From the NCBI GenBank assembly GCA_030762895.1, contig CM061068.1:152416811-152480810 (forward strand): a stretch of DNA of 64,000 nucleotides. Direction: 5' to 3'. This document shows positions 46,376 to 56,488 of this stretch, piece by piece. The notes below the pieces were generated by a model. That model saw nothing but the letters and a program-made list of their open reading frames with translations. It did no database searches and was not told the DNA's origin. The translations under genes and the position numbers were made by a program. Position 1 is the stretch's first letter; each line of letters begins with the position of its first letter. Origin of the DNA: Sophora flavescens (Eukaryota > Streptophyta > Magnoliopsida > Fabales > Fabaceae).

Positions 46376-46558
46376 TTGAATCCAACAAATCTAGACTCAA
46401 ATGATGTCATTCTAAAAGTTATAGTACTTCTATAAGAAATGAATTTTTTTTAATAAGCAAAGATGATTACAACTAGATGTATGTCATTTATACTCCAACG
46501 GTGTAAGAATCAATTCTTAGTTTTTAGACTACTCTCATGGGAGCCTTTTACTTTGTTA
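46376..46558. other. Short gene-free spacer
   Basis: Nothing recognisable lies between the two elements. Confidence 0.4.
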
Positions 46559-46567
46559 TTCTTTAAG

Positions 46568-47333
46568 GAAAAATGCTAATTTGACACACTTTCCCGACAT
46601 CAATACGGCGACATTGTATACACTACACTATGCGACATTGTAGCTGCACTGTATTGGGTGCTTTTTTAAAAAAAATTAGTTTTTTTTAAAAAAAAATTTA
46701 TAAAGAAATTTTTTGGTTGAGTATGTAAATATCTGGTGAATCAGGTATAAATATCTGGTGAATTCAGTTCATTATCTGGTGAATGATTTTTTTTGAGAAA
46801 TAATTTTTTTGGTTAAGTATGTGCAAATATCTGGTGAATCAGGTACAAATATCTGATGAATTCATTTCATTATCCGGTGAATGGGTTTTTTTAGAAATAA
46901 TTTTTTTGGTTAAGTATGTACAAATATTTGGTGAATCAGATACAAATATCTGGTGAATTCAGTTCATTATCTGGTGAATGGTTTTTTTTATAAATAATTT
47001 TTTTGGTTAAGTATGTGTAAATATCTGGTGAATCAGGTACAAATATCTGATAAATTCAGTTCATCATCTGGTGAATGGGTTTTTTTGAGAAATAAAATTT
47101 TTGGTTAAGTATGTGCAGATATCTGGTGAATCAGGTACAAATATCAGGTGAATTCAGTTCATTATCTGGTGAATGGATTTTTTTGAGAAATAAAATTTTA
47201 TTTTTTTTAAAAAGTCAAAATTATAAAAAAAAGAAAAGAAAGAGAAAGTGGCGCCACAGTAGCGCTACAGTGTGCTACTGTAGTGTGATGTCGCGTATTG
47301 ATGTCAGAGCCATGTGTTCAATTAGCATGATTG
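46568..47333. mobile_element. Small MULE-type element with internal tandem repeats
   Basis: The ends are related inverted repeats (AATGCTAATTTGACACAC on the left; the right end read in reverse gives ATGCTAATTGAACACA, then GACATCAATACG). The flanking 9-bp duplication TTCTTTAAG is perfect (46559-46567 and 47334-47342). No coding sequence is present. Most of the interior is a tandem array. Confidence 0.8.
46710..47205. repeat. Tandem array of ~97-bp units (about 5 copies)
   Basis: Each unit contains AATATCTGGTGAATCAGGTA, then GAATTCAGTTCATTATCTGG, then a T-rich spacer ending TTTTTTGGTTAAGTATGTG. ATCTGGTGAAT recurs three times in each unit. Confidence 0.85.
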
Positions 47334-47434
47334 TTCTTTAAGTAACTTTACATTCCAATCATATAATGAGAAATGCTAATGAGTGTCCTTAGAGTTTAGA
47401 GTGTTTCCAGAAGAATAGGTTCATTTTATAAGTA

Positions 47435-47739
47435 CTCCCTCCGGACTCAATTATAAGTAAAATTAACTAATTTCATGCTTATTAAAAAAAATAGTTAATT
47501 TAGTTTACTTGTCTTGATTTATGTAAAAAAAAAAAGAGTCACAATTACAAATCTACCTTTTAATTGACTCGGGAGTGTGCAATGCTCTTGAAAAAGTAAA
47601 AGGAGAATTTGTTGAATTGGTTAATTTTCTTGATTTTTAAAATATTGACATTAAATAGAGTTTAATTGGTTTAATTTTGCTTATATTTGAGTCCACAAAA
47701 TATAGACACTTTTTTGCTTAAAATTAAGCCTAGAGGGAG
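47435..47739. mobile_element. Stowaway-like MITE
   Basis: The ends CTCCCTCCGG and CTAGAGGGAG are inverted and each is flanked by TA, the Stowaway target duplication. The 305-bp length fits this family. The arms also pair at TCAATTATAAG with CTTAAAATTAAG. Confidence 0.8.
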
Positions 47740-47920
47740 TATGATTTTTCTAACATGTACAACTTTGACCATGTTAAGGAATCATATAATAGAAATGTTG
47801 TATCGAAAAGAGTAGCTTTTAGGCTTTCAAGAAATTGAATACGCAACTTTCAATATAACATTTCTACTTTTAATATCTTAACATGTGCAAAAATGCACAG
47901 GTTAAAAAATCATTATACCT
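47740..47920. other. Short gene-free spacer
   Basis: Nothing recognisable; AT-rich. Confidence 0.4.
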
Positions 47921-48060
47921 TTGTGGTGGGAAAAGGTAGATGACTTTCTATCTATATCTCTCTTTTATTACTTTCTCTCATCTTATTTTCCATTTTTCTC
48001 TCACCTCTTTCTCTTCCAAAATACACTAAAGTCATCTAATTTTTTTTCCACCAAAAAATT
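47921..48060. mobile_element. MITE of the GGTAGGTGACTTT family, second copy
   Basis: AAGGTAGATGACTTT at the left and AAAGTCATCTAATTTTT at the right bound a TCTCTC-rich core that matches 46245-46375 in reverse. Confidence 0.55.
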
Positions 48061-48673
48061 AGAGGATCTCAATCCAGATTTGCTTAAAGAAGTACCGATT
48101 AAAAAGTAATGGTATAGCATGATAGAGGCCATAAATATAAGAGTTTGTCTCTTTCTTCTTTATAACTTCTTTTATTTCTAATAATTGTCTTTAAATTTTT
48201 TAACTCCCACTGGTATTCTCTTTTAAATTTACTCTGATCCTAATATTTCAAGATCTTGAAATTCCGATCATACACTAAATAAATAGGTTAAAGTAATATT
48301 TTAGTTCTTATATTTGACACGAATTCTCGATTTGATCTCTATACATAAAAAATTATTAAAATGCTCAATATATGTCCAAAAATACCCGTTTGGTGATGAG
48401 TGTGATTTCACCTCATATTTCCTTGTCATTTTGCATGCATTTTCATATAGTTTAGGCATATTTAATTTGATTTTTGTTAGTTTTTACCTTGGAACGGGTA
48501 ATGTGGTTTTGTGGTGTTTGTGTACAGGAATTGAAGATTAAAATTCTTAGGACCAGTTATGTTGGAGTTTGCATGAAGGCGGAGCTTGAAATACAAGAAA
48601 AATGAGCCAAACAGAGCCCATCACGGCGATGATCGAGTAGGACTGAAAAGAAAGAAGGTTAAACTCAGAACTG

Positions 48674-48831
48674 GTCACGGTCGTGACATGCAAACTGCAC
48701 CAGACCCTCACAGGCAGAACTGATCACGGCTAGGCGTGATGGTGGTCACGGTCGTGACAGACCAAGCAGTGAAGTCATCTCCAAGTCAGAACTTGTCACG
48801 GCCTGGCCGTGACAGGCATCACGGCCGTGAC
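48674..48831. promoter_or_regulatory. TCACGG paired-dyad modules in element B LTR
   Basis: There is a lone short dyad at 48674-48687, then pairs at 48723-48740 with 48745-48758 and 48795-48813 with 48818-48831. Centre-to-centre distance is 20-20.5 bp. They lie about 70 bp before the TATA-like box. The equivalent region of the 3' LTR is 54367-54590. Confidence 0.65.
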
Positions 48832-48902
48832 GGGTAATATCTGAAAATTTAATTGCTGAATTGATCTGATTTTGTAACAGCTTTGAATTCAAGTTACCCT
48901 AC

Positions 48903-48912
48903 ATTATAAATA
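48903..48912 (+). promoter_or_regulatory. TATA-like box of element B LTR
   Basis: ATTATAAATA follows the dyad modules and is preserved in the other LTR (near 54664). Confidence 0.5.
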
Positions 48913-49748
48913 TGACTCTAAGACTCGAAAATAGGGACCTCTGGACTGCTACCAATTAGAAAAAATTAGGATTTCTCTTCTTCTCAATTTCTTCTCTTCT
49001 CTTAGGTTCTTTTATGTTTTTGTTGATTAAGATTGCTATGAACATGGCAATGCTTGAGTAGTCGTTTTATTTCTAGGAATTGGGGCTATGCCCAAGACTC
49101 GTTTTATGTGATGAATTGACATTTTGTTTCTTGTTAATTTCAATTTTGCTTTCGATTTAATTCCTATTGCATGAATTACTTGTGAATTTGGTGCGCACTT
49201 ATTTGCATGTCATAGATACTCTAAGGAGGAACCTAGCGGTGAACTTAGGTATTGGATCTGTAGGGTACCATTGAATTACTTCGAGGGTACCATTGAATTG
49301 TCACGAATCTTAATGGGTTCAATTTAAATACAATTACCACGAGAATAGGGGTTGGTTTAATTGGGCACGATTCTTGTATCCCGAGAGGGAACATTAACTT
49401 ATTAGGATAAATTCACCTTTAAAGAAATTTTGATTATTAACAATAGGGGTGGTCAATTTAGTTGCATGAGCAGTCTTGTTAGTAACACAATTCCTGGAAA
49501 TCTCTTTTGATATTGAAAAATCTCAGATTTGATTTGAGTGCGATTTTAATTGATTGCGTTTTAAATATTTGATTTGTTAGTTAATTCTTATTTTAAAAAC
49601 CATATCTTTTCCAAATATTTTTTTATAGTAGTTTAGTTAAATTGATTTAATAATTAATTTTTATTTAAGATCACGGTCTCTGTGGGTTCGATCTTTTTAT
49701 TACTTAACGACGAAGCTGTACACTTGCGGATTTACGTCATCAAGTTTT

Positions 49749-49766
49749 TGGCGCCGTTGCCGGGGA
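49749..49766 (+). other. Primer-binding site of element B
   Basis: TGGCGCCGTTGCCGGGGA follows the LTR end by 6 bp, as in element A. Confidence 0.85.
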
Positions 49767-49861
49767 CTGTGCTTTCTTGAATTTCAATTTAATTTTTAAA
49801 TTGATTTTTCTGTACTTTTTTTTAATTTCCTTTTTTTTTTCTAGAGTATCTATCTCTCTCT

Positions 49862-52255
49862 TTGCAGGTATTTTTCTCTTTTATGCGAAGATCCCAAAGA
49901 CTTGGCAATCTTATTGAAGTTGACCCCGAGATCGAAAGGACCTTTCATAGACGTAGGAGACTGCAAAGACAAAGAGCGAGAGAGAGGTTGATTCCCATTC
50001 CACTCATGGAGAATCTATCGGATACCAAACCACTGAAGGACTACGCAGTCCCAAATGCTAGGGGTTTGCGAACTGGGATTGCTAGGCCAGAAATTGAGGC
50101 GGAGAACTACACTATACCGCCTCAGTTAATTGGCATGATTAGGAAACATCAATTTGGAGGATTACCCTCGGAGGACATGACTGATCACGTGGAGACATTC
50201 TTCGAGTTCACTGATGCAATAAGAATTCCAGGTATCCCGATTGATGTTATTCGCTTGAGGTTATTCCCCTCCTCTCTGACTGGAAAGGCAAGAGCTTGGT
50301 TGAAGCAAGTGCCCGCTAATACTTTGTCAACTTGGGACCAATTGGAGCAGGCATTCTTGGAGAAATTCTTCCTTCCATCCAAGACTTCTTACCTACGAAC
50401 TCAAATCACCGACTTCTTCCAAAAGGACGGAGAATGCTTATCCAAAGCTTGGGATCGTTACAAAGGATTGCTAGAGTCTTGCCCACATCATGGGCTCGGG
50501 AGGTGGTTGTTAGTGCATACCTTCTACAACAGATGGGATTACTCTTCGAAGGTGTCACTTGACTCCGCAGCTGGTGGAGCCTTTATGAATAAAGCACTGA
50601 CTGAAGCCTTCAATATCATTGAAAACCTAGCCACCAACTATCACCAACGGGGCTCGGAAAGAGGTAATAACCCGAAAAAGCTTTCAGGGGGTAAGTTTGA
50701 AATGAATAGTAATGATTTAATTATGTCTAAATTTGACTCATTGAATAAACGCTTTGATAAGCATGAAAAGGCTAATGTGAGTTCAATAGGTGCTAATAAT
50801 GTTGTTTGTGAGATTTGTGGAATGCAGGGACATGACATAATGGAGTGCCCACATGGTATTGCTCCTGGATCCAGTGCTTTGGGGGAACAAGTGAACTCTT
50901 GTCATAATTTCTATGACACGAACCCGAAGTTGCCAAATTATGTTCCCCCAAATCTTTACGACCAAGTGAGGAAGATTAATCCTTATCTCTCCTACGGGAA
51001 CTACAACAACACGTTGTACCACGAATTCCAGGAAGGCCAAGGTAATAGGAAACCCGCATCGGGGTATCCTCAGGTACAAAAGTCTAAACTTGAGTCTCTT
51101 TTGGAAAATTTTGTTGAAACTCAAACAAAGAAAAATGAAGAGTTTAGGCAACAAGGTAGGGAAGTCAATGAGGCAATAAAAGAGTTAACATCTAAGGTAG
51201 ATAACTTAGCCATCCATAATAAGATGTTAGAAACTCAGATTGCCCAACAAGCTAGTACATATTCTAGAACTAAGGGTACGTTTCCAGGACAACCCGATGT
51301 TAATCCCAATGAGCACTGTAATGCTATATACTTGAGGGATGATAAGCTTGGGGTAGTTGAAAAGGATGTGGAATGTGAGGAGGACATGATTGAACATGAA
51401 GCGATAGAGCCAAAGTATGTCCTTCCACCACCTTACCAACCCCCAATACCTTTCCCACAAAGGTTAGTCAAGAAAAAGCAAGTAGAAAAAGAAACTAAGA
51501 GCTTAATTGAGGAGCATGATGTGAGGATAAAAACTAATATGCCTCCTAAACTAAAAGATCCAGGAATTTTCTCTATTGCTTGCTCAATTGGAGAAGTGAA
51601 AATAGACCAAGCCTTATGTGACTTAGGGGCTAGTGCGAGTTTGATGCCACATACCATCTTTGGGAGGTTAGGAACTAAGGAATTGAGTCCATCCAAGTTC
51701 TCTTTACAATTTGCGGATGGCTCAACTAAAACTCCTCTAGGCATACTAGAGAATGTTCCCATAAAGGTAGGGAAATTTTTCATTCCTATCGATTTCATGG
51801 TGTTGGATATGAACGGGAATTCTAAATTCCCTATCATTCTCGGAAGGCCATTCTTGGCCTTCTTTGGAGAAATAATAGATGTAAAAAATGGTAGGCTTTC
51901 CTTGAATGTAGAGAAAAAAAGGATGGATTTTGATTTGACTAACTCATATAACAACCCTCCTTCTGAGAGTCATGTGTGCAGGATTGAGATAATACCTCCA
52001 AAGGTGAAGGAAGAGCTTAACATGGAAGCAACTCCCAAACTTTGCATTACAAATGACGCACCAAATAATGATGAAATTGGAGTTGCTCAACATGTGGAGT
52101 TAAAACTTCCGCCGGGAGGAAGCAAGGCCATGAAACTCAGAATGAAAAGAGCAAAGCGCAAGCGCATGTGGCCATATGAACAAGATAGGCTCTTTGAAGG
52201 ACTTCCTTGGAAGAGAGGTGTTCTTTCACTTCCAAGCCGAGCTGATCCCGGTTGA
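49862..52255 (+). CDS. Athila-type gag-protease polyprotein, intact frame (797 aa)
   Basis: The frame is open from an ATG at 49862 (an ATG at 49883 is also possible). Residues of about 90-270 form the gag capsid-like domain (HQFGGLPSEDMTDHVETF, FPSSLTGKARAWL, FLPSKTSYLRTQI, LDSAAGGAFM). A CCHC knuckle (CEICGMQGHDIMEC) lies near residue 315. A coiled-coil-like stretch lies near 410-460. The retropepsin-like protease follows near 585 with active-site DLGASASLMP and, near 660, IILGRPFLA. The basic C-terminus (KLRMKRAKRKRMW) ends the ORF. Gag packages the RNA and the protease would cut the polyprotein. No pol follows. An undamaged frame of this length suggests a recent or conserved gag. Confidence 0.9.
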   Translation: MQVFFSFMRRSQRLGNLIEVDPEIERTFHRRRRLQRQRARERLIPIPLMENLSDTKPLKDYAVPNARGLRTGIARPEIEAENYTIPPQLIGMIRKHQFGGLPSEDMTDHVETFFEFTDAIRIPGIPIDVIRLRLFPSSLTGKARAWLKQVPANTLSTWDQLEQAFLEKFFLPSKTSYLRTQITDFFQKDGECLSKAWDRYKGLLESCPHHGLGRWLLVHTFYNRWDYSSKVSLDSAAGGAFMNKALTEAFNIIENLATNYHQRGSERGNNPKKLSGGKFEMNSNDLIMSKFDSLNKRFDKHEKANVSSIGANNVVCEICGMQGHDIMECPHGIAPGSSALGEQVNSCHNFYDTNPKLPNYVPPNLYDQVRKINPYLSYGNYNNTLYHEFQEGQGNRKPASGYPQVQKSKLESLLENFVETQTKKNEEFRQQGREVNEAIKELTSKVDNLAIHNKMLETQIAQQASTYSRTKGTFPGQPDVNPNEHCNAIYLRDDKLGVVEKDVECEEDMIEHEAIEPKYVLPPPYQPPIPFPQRLVKKKQVEKETKSLIEEHDVRIKTNMPPKLKDPGIFSIACSIGEVKIDQALCDLGASASLMPHTIFGRLGTKELSPSKFSLQFADGSTKTPLGILENVPIKVGKFFIPIDFMVLDMNGNSKFPIILGRPFLAFFGEIIDVKNGRLSLNVEKKRMDFDLTNSYNNPPSESHVCRIEIIPPKVKEELNMEATPKLCITNDAPNNDEIGVAQHVELKLPPGGSKAMKLRMKRAKRKRMWPYEQDRLFEGLPWKRGVLSLPSRADPG

Positions 52256-54143
52256 TTGAAGGGAGTATGGTCAAACTTAAGACCGTAAATAAGCACTTCT
52301 TGGGAGGCAACCCAAGTTTTCTTTCCCTTTTTAATTTGTATTTGAATTTTTTTTTTTGAATAATTTGAGAAGATTAAGAGAATAAAGATCACAAATTGAT
52401 GGTTTTGCCAAGTATTTTCTTATTATGAAGGCATGAAGAGCAAAAAGGCATGGAAAAATAAAGTCAGAGGAGATCATGGCCCGGCCTTGATGGCCATCAT
52501 GGCCAAGATGGAGCAATTTCAAAAAGGAAGAGGAGACCAGAATCTATCACGGCCTAGCCGTGACGAGGGTCACAGGCGTGATGTGAAAAAGCAGGAAGTC
52601 AGAATTGATCACGGCCCGGGCGTGATGAGAAGGAGCCCAACAAAACAGAATTGATCACGGCCTAGCCGTGATAGACAAGGCCTAGTAACCGGTATCCGAA
52701 TCGATCACGACCAGACCGTGATGAATGTCACGCCCGTGACGCGTCTTCCAGTAGCTCTATGACTGGCATCTGAGCCAGCACCCACCACCACCTCAGTGAG
52801 TTGTTCCAATTTTTATTTTTATCCTCCCTCCGACTTGAATATTTACATTGGGGACAATGAAAGTTTTTAAACTTGGGGTAGGGGTATTATTTTTTTTTTA
52901 TTTTGCATTTTTTGCATGTTGCATTCATATAGGCGTAGTTTTGCATAATCACATGATTAGATTACCCCTTGCTTAGAGTATGCATCCAATTGTGAGAACT
53001 TTGTGCCAAATGAATTGAGACAGTGAATTTTTGAACCCAATTTTTGTATTCTTGTGATAGGCTAAAAATAAAAATGCTTGAGATGATCTTCTGATAGTTG
53101 ATAATTAGCATGTGGTTCCTTGAATCTGTGTTTCTCATTAATTTTAAACTACTAAATGTGAGATTTTTTGAGCCTAAAAGGGGAACTCACTAGATTTACC
53201 CCATTCTTTGTGATTGGGTGTTTTATTCCTCTTGGATTGTATTCTCTAGAAGTTGACTTGAAACCGTTTTGAAACTTAAAAATTTTTGAAAACATATTTG
53301 AAAATGATTGAGGCACTGGATATTTTTGCTGGCCTTCTGAGCTTTGACTGATTAAATGTTACCCCTTGGATGCCCAATTTTGAGCCTAATAGAATAAAAT
53401 GCTTTTCTTGGTACCTTGATTTATTTTGATGAATGATTCTTGGTATGACACCTTTTAAAGTATTGCAAAAAGGGCAAAAAGGAGGTTTGAAAAAAATAAA
53501 TTGTGGGATGAAAATAGTTAGAAAAATATTTCTCTTAATTTGAAAGTCTCCCCTTCTCCAAATAAAAAAACAAAAAAAATTAAAACAACAAAAAATTGGA
53601 GAAGGGGATGAAAAAAAAAACAAAAGAAATAGAGAAAGAAAGAAAGGTGGAAAAGTGGATTAAAGCCCAAAAAGGTATTTTAGAAGGATTGTCATGCTTT
53701 GCATTGTTTGATATTTTGTTTAGCCTTCTTGAATTTTCCTTTTCTTGATCTCCCCACCTAACGATTAATCTCATGGCCCCATTACAACCAAAATAAAAGG
53801 CCTCTTGATTCTTATGTGTTTTCATTAATAAAGTAGAGATTTTGGTTAATAGTCAAGCTTATGGTAGAATACCTTCCTTGAGGAAATTGAGTGAATTGTC
53901 ATATACCCTTAAACACTTGAGTGAGGTGAGAAGAGTGCCCGAATTAGTGAGAGGCATGAATCTAGAGAACCTAAGCTTCTGATTGGACTTGAAATTGATT
54001 GTCTCTTGGTTACTTATTTGAATATGCATGTTACTTGGATTTATTACTCGGGTTCTTGGTTCATTGTCCATGCTCTGATTGCTTATCTTTTTTGGCCTTA
54101 GTGATTACTTGAGGACAAGCAAAATCTTAAGCTTGCGGTAGTT
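52256..54143. other. Non-coding interior of element B
   Basis: It holds the GGGAGGCAACCCAAG motif (52302-52316) and dyad modules at 52473-52509, 52546-52582, 52606-52680 and 52702-52740. A long AT-rich stretch follows, with A runs near 53565. No gene is visible. Confidence 0.6.
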
Positions 54144-54947
54144 TGATGAGTGTGATTTCACCTCATATTTCCTTGTCATTTTGCATGCATTTTCATATAG
54201 TTTAGGCATATTTAATTTGATTTTTGTTAGTTTTTACCTTGGAAGGGGTAAGGTGGTTTTGTGGTGTTTGTGTTCAGGAATTGAAGATTAAAATGCTCAA
54301 GACGAGTTACGTTGGAGTTTGCATGAAGGCGGAGCTTGAAATACAAGAAAAATGAGCCAAACAGGCATCACGGCCATGATCGAGTAGGGTTGAAAAGAAA
54401 GAAGGTTAAACTCAAAACTGGTCATGGCCAGGCCTTGATGGCCATCACGACTGTGACATGCAAACTGAGCCAGCCCCTCACAGGCAGAACTAATCACGGC
54501 TAGATCGTGATGGTGGTCACGGCCGTGATTGACCAAGCAGTGAAGCCATTTCCAAGTCAGAACCTGTCACGACCAGGCATCACGACCGTGACGCGCAATA
54601 TATGAATATTTAATTGCTGATTTGATCTGATTTTGTAACAGCTTTGAATTCAAGTTACCCTACATTATAAATAGGACTCTAAGGCTCGAAAATAGGGACC
54701 TCTGGACTGCTACCAATTGGCAAACATTAGGATTTCTCTTCTTCTCAATTTCTTCTCTTCTCTTAGGTTCTTTTATATTTTTGTTAATTAAGATTGCTAT
54801 GAACATGGCAATGCTTGAGTAGTCGTTTTATTTCTAGGAATTGGGGCTATGCCTAAGACTCGTTTTATGTGATGAATTGACGTTTTTTTTCTTGTTGATT
54901 TCAATTTTGCTTTCGATTTAATTCCTATTGCATGAATTACTTTTGAA

Positions 54948-55489
54948 ACTCCAATGGATGCATCACCTCCCTCACTTGAATTCCATGATGCAAAGTAAAT
55001 CCTCAGTCACTAGCAGCGAAAGCAAAGTGAAATGGATCTTTGCATCTTTCTTCTTCACTGGAATTCCTTGATGCATCATCTTGAATCCACAGTCACTTGC
55101 TTCCAAAGCAAAGTGAAAGGGATGACGGGGATGAAATAAAGTGAGAGAATCACATTACGTGATTCACCCAACCTTGCCATCCATGTTATGTGATTTACAC
55201 AACCTCAGAAGTTGTTTGACCATTAAGACAAAGATCTTTGAGTCTAGGCATAGGAAGAAAGAGTGATGAAGTTAATCTCCATGGCAGAGCCATATTGTGA
55301 AGCAGAAATAATTAAAAGGATGGAAGGAAGCTATTTATAGGAGCAGGGGATGAAGTTACTAAGCTATTATGATTTTCTTGAAAACTTATGTAAAAACTTA
55401 ATGCTCATTAAGAGGATTAGGTTACAAGGTGAATGGGTAAGTAGCACAGTAGTCAAAGGAATGAATGTTTTTGCAGAAACTAATAAACT
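54948..55489. other. Unexplained left segment of the CACTA insertion
   Basis: The segment contains two imperfect ~85-bp direct repeats (54955-55035 and 55035-55122), each ending AGCAAAGTGAAA. No coding sequence or terminal repeat is visible. It may be captured DNA or a separate small element. Confidence 0.4.
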
Positions 55490-55625
55490 TTTAACGTCTG
55501 TTGTGTAATACAACTGACGTTAGAAGTGTGAGTGTTTTTAACGTCAGATTCTTAAGACAACCGACGTTAAATATATGACCTTTAACGTCAGTTTTTACTA
55601 ACAATTGACGTAAAATGTTGTTTTA
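55490..55625. repeat. Left subterminal AACGTCAG repeats
   Basis: Several copies of TTAACGTCAG/CTGACGTTAA occur in both directions, for example TTTAACGTCAG at 55545 and CCGACGTTAA at 55562. Such arrays bind the transposase in CACTA elements. Confidence 0.7.
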
Positions 55626-56203
55626 TTTTGATTATAACGTTTACACCCGCGTGCCTTCTGCACTTCTCTGTACGCACGTCTCTTTTCTCTTTTCATCACG
55701 CTCAACCCTCACTCTCACTCTCACTCTGCCCTAATCGGGAGCTCATCTCCACCGCAACCACCGCGAGGGCTTCTTCGCCACCACCGTGAGGTACACTCTT
55801 AACCCCTAACTCTGTCTTTCCCGCTCATTCTTTGCAATAACTTGACATATCTCTTTCCCCTTCCTGCGCACTAACTCTCCTTGTCCCTCTGCTCTCAGTA
55901 ACCACATCGAACGTTGGACACCACTCGAGCTTCCCACCCACCACCACGCGAGCGCCTATTTCTGGTGAGTCTTTAGGGCACATTTTTTTATTTTTGGTTT
56001 TGAGTGTATGTTGAAACTGTAGTCTCGAGGTTGAAACTTGAAACCGTGAGTTTGAGTTGTTTGGAATGTCTCTATTTTTGGTTTTGAGTGTATGTTGAAA
56101 CTGTAGTCTCGATGAGTTGAAACTTGAAACCGTGAGTTTGAGTTGTTTGGAATGTCTCTATTTTTGGTTTTGAGTGCATGCATGTTGCTCTGTTGGTTGA
56201 TCC

Positions 56204-56312
56204 GTCACGGCCGTGATGCTCATCACGCGCCAGGCCGTGATCAGTTCTGCCCTTGAGGGTCGGTTCGGTTGGCACGTTACGGCCGTGATGGACATCATGG
56301 CCAGGCCGTGAC
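56204..56312. promoter_or_regulatory. Two TCACGG paired-dyad modules inside the CACTA element
   Basis: 56204-56217 pairs with 56222-56241, and 56276-56289 with 56294-56312. The orientation is opposite to that in element B. The spacer (GGGCAGAACTGATCACGGC in reverse) is also like the element B LTR. They lie about 180 bp upstream of the first coding exon of the transposase gene. Confidence 0.6.
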
Positions 56313-56488
56313 CAGTGCTTGGCAATCTTCAAAAACTATAGTTTTCAATCTCCCTTATTGTCCTTATATTGGATAGATGTTTTGTATATCTACAGGACCT
56401 ATCTAGTTATTTTTATTTATACTTTTGTATTTATTTTGAGTTATAACCTATGTTAATACATATATATTGTTTCTGAACAGACATACAT

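Larger units (their letters stand above)
48394..49742 (+). repeat. 5' LTR of Athila-like element B
   Basis: The 1349-bp LTR starts TGATGAGTGTG and ends TTACGTCATCA. TCACGGC-type dyads lie at 48674-48831, and a TATA-like ATTATAAATA at 48903-48912. Confidence 0.9.

Noticed and set aside
46710..47205. Regular repeats resembling a CRISPR array
   Set aside because: The ~97-bp units are directly tandem without unique spacers, lie inside a plant transposon and have no cas genes nearby.
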